Shown here: piece after piece, positions 5,162 to 8,771 of the stretch
Layout of the letters: each line of letters begins with the position of its first letter
Numbering within the stretch: position 1 is the stretch's first letter
From: Accumulibacter sp.
GTDB taxonomy: Bacteria > Pseudomonadota > Gammaproteobacteria > Burkholderiales > Rhodocyclaceae
Reading direction: 5' to 3'
Length of the DNA stretch: 8,771 nt
Assembly (NCBI GenBank): GCA_031276375.1
Contig: JAISNE010000441.1
Location: 1 to 8,771 of the forward strand
The notes under the pieces: model-generated
The model's database searches: none
Seen by the model: only the letters and a program-made list of their open reading frames with translations
Told to the model about the DNA's origin: nothing
Program-made: the position numbers and the translations under genes

Positions 5162-6292
5162 ATGTCACTCGATAATCATTCCGTCGGCATCGTCGCCCCG
5201 CGACGTTTTTGCTGCGACGCGCCGATCCCGCTCAAGGGAGGCGGCCAGTTGCCGTCGTTCGAGCTGGTCTTTGAAACCTACGGGACGCTCAACGCCGCGC
5301 GCTCGAACGCCGTGCTCGTCTGCCACGCCCTGTCCGGCAGCCACCACGTCGCCGGCGTTTACGCCGACACGCCGTACAGCGAAGGCTGGTGGGACAATCT
5401 GGTCGGGCCGGGCAAACCGCTCGACACGGAAAAATTCTTCGTGGTCGGGGTCAACAACCTCGGCGGCTGCCATGGCTCGACCGGCCCCTTGTCGCCCAAT
5501 CCCGAGACGGGCCGCCGCTACGGCGCCGACTTCCCGCTGATTACCGTCGAGGACTGGGTGCTCGCCCAATCCCGGCTGGCCGATCATCTGGGGATCGACA
5601 CCTGGGCGGCGGTGATCGGCGGCAGCCTCGGCGGCATGCAGGCCATCGCCTGGTCGCTGCGCTTTCCCGAGCGCATCCGCCACGCCATCGCCATTGCCTC
5701 GGCGCCCAATCTGTCGGCCCAGAACATCGCCTTCAACGAGGTCGCCCGCCAGGCCATCCTGTCCGATCCCGACTTTTACGGCGGTCATTACGCCAGTCGC
5801 GGCATCGTGCCGACGCGCGGCCTGCGCCTGGCGCGGATGATCGGCCACATCACCTATCTTTCCGATGACCAGATGAACGAGAAGTTCGGGCGGGAGCTGC
5901 GCGGCGGCGAGCCCAGCTTCAGCTACGACATCGATTTCGAGATCGAATCCTACCTGCGCCACCAGGGCGACAAGTTCGCCGGTTTCTTCGACGCCAACAC
6001 TTACCTTCTGGCCACCAAGGCGCTGGATTATTTCGATCCGGCCGATGCCTGCGACGGCGATCTCGCGCGCGCGCTGCGCCCGGCGCGCGCGAGTTTCCTG
6101 GTCGTCAGTTTCACCACCGACTGGCGTTTTTCGCCCGCGCGCTCGCGCGAAATCGTTTTCGCCCTGACGCAGAACCGCCGCCGCGTGGCCTATGCCGAAA
6201 TCGACTGCGCCGCCGGCCACGATTCCTTCCTGCTCGACGACGCCCACTATCACGCGGTGCTGCGCGCCTATCTGGAGAATATTAAGACATGA
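5162..6292 (+). CDS. metX: Homoserine O-acyltransferase (MetX family)
   Basis: MetX transfers an acyl group from acetyl-CoA or succinyl-CoA to the hydroxyl of homoserine, the first committed step of methionine synthesis. The 376-residue protein is an alpha/beta hydrolase. The nucleophile elbow GGSLGGMQ puts the catalytic serine at Ser155; Asp320 in TTDWRFSP and His353 in AGHDSFLL complete the triad. The 33-residue Asp-to-His spacing equals that of Haemophilus MetX (304 to 337). The substrate-loop segments [12 protein letters not shown] and [15 protein letters not shown] are also present. Many proteobacterial MetX proteins with a metW partner use succinyl-CoA (MetXS); I cannot decide the donor by eye. 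The ATG at 5162 gives the usual N-terminus; an upstream in-frame ATG at 5060 would lie inside the riboswitch and is rejected. The ribosome site is weak (GGTGA, 5153-5157). Expression is probably controlled by the SAM-II riboswitch and terminator just upstream. The stop overlaps the metW start by four bases. Confidence 0.97.
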   Translation: MSLDNHSVGIVAPRRFCCDAPIPLKGGGQLPSFELVFETYGTLNAARSNAVLVCHALSGSHHVAGVYADTPYSEGWWDNLVGPGKPLDTEKFFVVGVNNLGGCHGSTGPLSPNPETGRRYGADFPLITVEDWVLAQSRLADHLGIDTWAAVIGGSLGGMQAIAWSLRFPERIRHAIAIASAPNLSAQNIAFNEVARQAILSDPDFYGGHYASRGIVPTRGLRLARMIGHITYLSDDQMNEKFGRELRGGEPSFSYDIDFEIESYLRHQGDKFAGFFDANTYLLATKALDYFDPADACDGDLARALRPARASFLVVSFTTDWRFSPARSREIVFALTQNRRRVAYAEIDCAAGHDSFLLDDAHYHAVLRAYLENIKT

Positions 6293-6927
6293 CTCCCATC
6301 CGACCGCGCGGGACGCCTCCCCGGCCCCTGACGCCCAAGGAGCGCGAGCGCTTCGACTTCGCCGTGATCGCCGACTGGATTCCCGTTGGCCGGCACGTGC
6401 TCGATCTGGGCTGCGGCGACGGCCGGCTGTTGGGCTATCTTTCCGAAACCCGGTCGATCACCGGCTACGGGGTGGAAATCGATCACGAAAGCGTGCTCCG
6501 CTGCATCCGCAACGGCATCGACGTGATCCAGATCGACATCGAAGGCGGGCTGTCCGGCTTCGAGGACGGCTCCTTCAGTCACGCCATCATCTCGCAGGCG
6601 CTGCAAGCGATGCACAGCACCGAGCGCATCCTCGGCGAAATGCTGCGCGTGGCCGACGAGGCCATCGTCAGCTTCCCCAACTTCGCCTATCGCGTCAACC
6701 GCGCGGCGATCGCCGCCGGGCACATGCCGGTTTCCGAGGATCTGCCCTATGAGTGGTACGACACGCCGAACGTGCGCTTTTTCACCATCGTCGACTTCGA
6801 GGCGCTGTGCGCGAAGCTCGGCATCGCCATCCGCGAGCGCCTGGCGTTCGACGTTTACGGCCAGCCGGTCACCGACGACCCCAACCTGAACGGCAGCCTG
6901 GCTTTCTACCGGCTGGGGCGGCCGTAA
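6289..6927 (+). CDS. metW: Methionine biosynthesis protein MetW
   Basis: MetW is a methyltransferase-fold protein that works with MetX; in pseudomonads both genes are needed for normal homoserine acylation. The 212-residue product begins its Rossmann core at [20 protein letters not shown] (26-45), with motif I at 37-45, then [13 protein letters not shown] (61-73). The MetW-specific tail is clear: [13 protein letters not shown] (126-138), [20 protein letters not shown] (146-165) and TIVDFEALC (166-174). The first 22 or so residues (proline- and arginine-rich) are longer than in many MetW proteins. No later in-frame start looks better: the ATG at 6289 overlaps the metX stop as ATGA and has GGAG (6274-6277) upstream, so translation is probably coupled. 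AmpG follows four bases after the stop. Confidence 0.96.
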   Translation: MTPIRPRGTPPRPLTPKERERFDFAVIADWIPVGRHVLDLGCGDGRLLGYLSETRSITGYGVEIDHESVLRCIRNGIDVIQIDIEGGLSGFEDGSFSHAIISQALQAMHSTERILGEMLRVADEAIVSFPNFAYRVNRAAIAAGHMPVSEDLPYEWYDTPNVRFFTIVDFEALCAKLGIAIRERLAFDVYGQPVTDDPNLNGSLAFYRLGRP

Positions 6928-6931
6928 GCGG

Positions 6932-8425
6932 ATGCCGGACTTCGGGCGCCGCCATCGCCTGGCCGCGATACTCTTGCTGGGCTTCGCCTCCGGCCTGCCG
7001 CTGGCCTTGACCGGTCAGGCGATGCAAGCCTGGCTGAGCACCGACGGCGTCGATTTCGCCACCATCGGTTTTTTCGGGCTGATCGGCGTGCCCTACACCT
7101 TCAAGTTCCTCTGGGCGCCGCTGATGGATCGCTTCGAGCCGCCCTGGCTGGGCCGCCGGCGCGGCTGGCTGGCGCTGACGCAAGGCGCGCTGGCGCTCTC
7201 CCTGTTCATGCTCTCCGGCCTCTCGCCGAGCGGCCAGCCGTGGCTCTTCGCCCAATGGGCGGTGCTGCTGGCCTTCCTCTCGGCGTCCCAGGACGTGGTG
7301 GTCGACGCCTACCGCGCCGACGTGCTCGCCGACAAGGCCGAGCATGGGCTGGGCGCCTCGCTGCATGTCTTCGGTTATCGCCTGGCGATGATCGTCTCGG
7401 GCGGCGTCGCCCTGATCTGGGCCGACCAGTGGCGCTCGTGGCCGAAAGTGTACGCGCTGATGGGAACGATCATGGCCGGTTCGGCGCTCATCTCGCTATT
7501 CCTGCTGCCGCCGGTGCGCGGCGTTTCAAGGCCGCCGCCGTCCAGCGCCGGCGGCGAACTGCGCGGTTTCCTGGCCATGCTGGCCGGTGTCGCCGCCGGC
7601 TATATCCTGGCCCGCCACGCGCTCCTCCTGCTCGGACTCGATCCAAACAGCGCCAATCACTGGATCCAACTCCTCTTCGTCATCGCCGAAATCGCCGCCG
7701 CGCTGCCGCTGGCGTGGTGGTTCGCCCGGCTGGCGCGCTTCGAGACGCTCAACGCCTCGCTCGCCGCCTACTTCGCGCGGCCCGACGCCGCCCTGTTCCT
7801 GCTCCTGATCGTCCTCTACAAGCTCGGCGACGCCTTCGCCGGCAGCCTGAGCACCGCTTTCCTCATCAAGGGCCTGGTGTTCTCGCAGGCCGAGGTCGGC
7901 ATCGCCAACAAGATCATCGGCATCTGGCTGACCATCGCCGGCGCGCTGCTCGGCGGCGCGCTGATGCTGCGCCTGCGCCTGTATCGCGCGCTCCTGCTGT
8001 TCGGCCTCCTGCAACTCCTGTCGAATTTCGGCTTCTACCTGATCGCCGTGCTCGGCAAGGGCGCCTGGGGCCACGTCGCCGTGCCGCCGTTCGACTGGAT
8101 CGCCGTTTCCCTGCGCGAGGCCGCCTCGCTCGACTTCCTGCTGCTCGCCGTCGTCGCCAGCGAAAACATCACCGGCGGCATGGGCACCGTGGCGCTGGTC
8201 GCCTTGCTGATGGCGCTGTGCAACAGCCGCTTCACCGCCACCCATTACGCGCTGCTCTCGGCCCTGGCCGCCGTCGGGCGCATCTACGTCGCCCCGGTCG
8301 CCGGCGTGCTGACCGAAAGCATCGGCTGGCCGGCGTTCTACCTGTTCTCGGTGGTCGTGGCCGTGCCCGGCGTCGTCATGGTCTACCGGATGCGCGCGCG
8401 TCTACTCTCGCTCGCCGGCGAATAA
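6932..8425 (+). CDS. ampG: AmpG-family muropeptide permease (MFS)
   Basis: AmpG imports GlcNAc-anhydro-MurNAc peptides from the periplasm for cell-wall recycling and, in species with ampC and ampR, influences beta-lactamase induction. The 497-residue protein has the family length (E. coli 491) and many hydrophobic segments. Its N-terminal part matches the family closely: ASGLPLALTGQAMQAWLS (19-36), TIGFFGLIGVPYTFKFLWAP (44-63), LMDRFEPPWLGRRRGW (64-79) and SASQDVVVDAYRADVL (117-132), the last corresponding to the conserved ASQD...DA motif. The C-terminal half keeps the LYKLGDAFAGSL segment and further membrane helices. The start ATG at 6932 lies four bases after the metW stop, with only a weak ribosome site (AAGCGG), suggesting translational coupling. 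It therefore sits at the end of the SAM-controlled met operon, although peptidoglycan recycling has no obvious direct link to methionine. The frame is intact. Confidence 0.94.
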   Translation: MPDFGRRHRLAAILLLGFASGLPLALTGQAMQAWLSTDGVDFATIGFFGLIGVPYTFKFLWAPLMDRFEPPWLGRRRGWLALTQGALALSLFMLSGLSPSGQPWLFAQWAVLLAFLSASQDVVVDAYRADVLADKAEHGLGASLHVFGYRLAMIVSGGVALIWADQWRSWPKVYALMGTIMAGSALISLFLLPPVRGVSRPPPSSAGGELRGFLAMLAGVAAGYILARHALLLLGLDPNSANHWIQLLFVIAEIAAALPLAWWFARLARFETLNASLAAYFARPDAALFLLLIVLYKLGDAFAGSLSTAFLIKGLVFSQAEVGIANKIIGIWLTIAGALLGGALMLRLRLYRALLLFGLLQLLSNFGFYLIAVLGKGAWGHVAVPPFDWIAVSLREAASLDFLLLAVVASENITGGMGTVALVALLMALCNSRFTATHYALLSALAAVGRIYVAPVAGVLTESIGWPAFYLFSVVVAVPGVVMVYRMRARLLSLAGE

Positions 8426-8520
8426 GGGAAAAGGCATGAACCCTGGAAAGGCCGTCACGCCACGGCAAGAAACGCGAACCGGGCCGGCGCGCCGAAAACG
8501 CTTTTCACCGAGGTCCCGGG

Positions 8521-8771
8521 ATGAATGACAATACGGAAACGACCGTCGCCACGGCGCTGATCGCGGCCGCGCGGAAGCTATCGGAAGATGTCGGGCGGAT
8601 GAGCTTCGCTCCGCCGGTGAGCCACGTATACAATCCGCTGGAATACGCCTGGCCCGCGCATGAACAGTATCTGCGCCGCTTTGGCGACAGCCATAAGCGA
8701 GTCGTATTTCTCGGCATGAACCCCGGCCCGTTCGGCATGGCGCAGTGCGGCATCCCCTTCGGTGAAATCGC
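8521..8771 (+). CDS. SMUG1-family uracil-DNA glycosylase, partial (5' part)
   Basis: The gene runs off the window after 83 codons. SMUG1-type enzymes remove uracil (and some oxidised pyrimidines) from DNA to start base-excision repair. The visible part matches the family N-terminus: VSHVYNPLEYAWPAHEQYL (33-51), then VVFLGMNPGPFGMAQ (61-75) with the catalytic-site asparagine at Asn67 (human Asn85), followed by CGIPFGE (76-82). The family usually has threonine where Cys76 stands (AQTGVPFGE), a small difference of unknown effect. Outside animals, SMUG1 is known from bacteria such as Geobacter and from various proteobacteria. The ATG at 8521 has GAGGT (8510-8514) six bases upstream and gives the expected N-terminal length. 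A gap of 95 bases separates it from ampG, so it may or may not share the met operon transcript. Confidence 0.92.
   Translation, partial: MNDNTETTVATALIAAARKLSEDVGRMSFAPPVSHVYNPLEYAWPAHEQYLRRFGDSHKRVVFLGMNPGPFGMAQCGIPFGEI

Noticed and set aside
5165..6253. Long minus-strand open frame across metX
   Set aside because: It is a codon-bias shadow of metX; the low-complexity translation has no family features.
7240..8439. Second long + strand frame inside ampG
   Set aside because: It is an arginine-rich shadow frame; the AmpG frame has the conserved motifs and membrane helices.
8436..8528. A 30-codon frame starting at the ATG at 8436 after GGGAAAAGG and overlapping the start of the glycosylase gene
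   Set aside because: The ribosome site is good, but the peptide is arginine-rich, has no recognisable feature and is short enough to be chance; comparison with relatives would be needed.

Overview
The window reads as a chromosomal stretch of a high-GC betaproteobacterium. The taxonomic call is an inference from gene content: an HPr with a kinase-type Ser46 region next to enzyme I, a metX-metW-ampG operon, and a SMUG1-type uracil-DNA glycosylase. Rhodocyclales or a neighbouring order is my best guess. All supported genes lie on the + strand. A 60-base line I counted inside metX is about 70% G+C.

Left part (1-2115): ptsH (HPr) and ptsI (enzyme I), the two general phosphotransferase proteins, complete and with all key residues. 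Bases 1-89 hold only the ptsH leader.

Middle part (2116-5013) is an accessory zone between two housekeeping operons. It begins with what looks like a single integron gene cassette (2146-2541). The left-end box GTTAGGGC is the exact reverse complement of GCCCTAAC about 310 bases downstream; that second box carries the stop codon of a 100-residue membrane protein gene and opens an attC-like hairpin. No integrase or attI is visible. Two orphan membrane-protein genes follow (2599-3342 and 3476-3805). The last accessory gene is an A+T-rich SAM-dependent methyltransferase (3899-4777), probably acquired by transfer. A 236-base stretch without a recognisable gene comes next.

Right part (5014-8425) is a methionine operon with a compact control region. 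A sigma70-like promoter (5014-5042) leads directly into an RNA matching the SAM-II (SAM_alpha) riboswitch, with its stem, conserved loop bases and pseudoknot pairs. A rho-independent terminator sits 12 bases before metX. The likely logic is that S-adenosylmethionine binding stops transcription before metX (homoserine O-acyltransferase), metW (its methyltransferase-fold partner) and ampG (muropeptide permease), which are packed with a 4-base overlap and a 4-base gap. The window ends inside a SMUG1-family uracil-DNA glycosylase gene (8521 onward).

Most interesting: the lone integron cassette behind ptsI, and the SAM-II riboswitch with a transcription terminator in an apparent betaproteobacterium.
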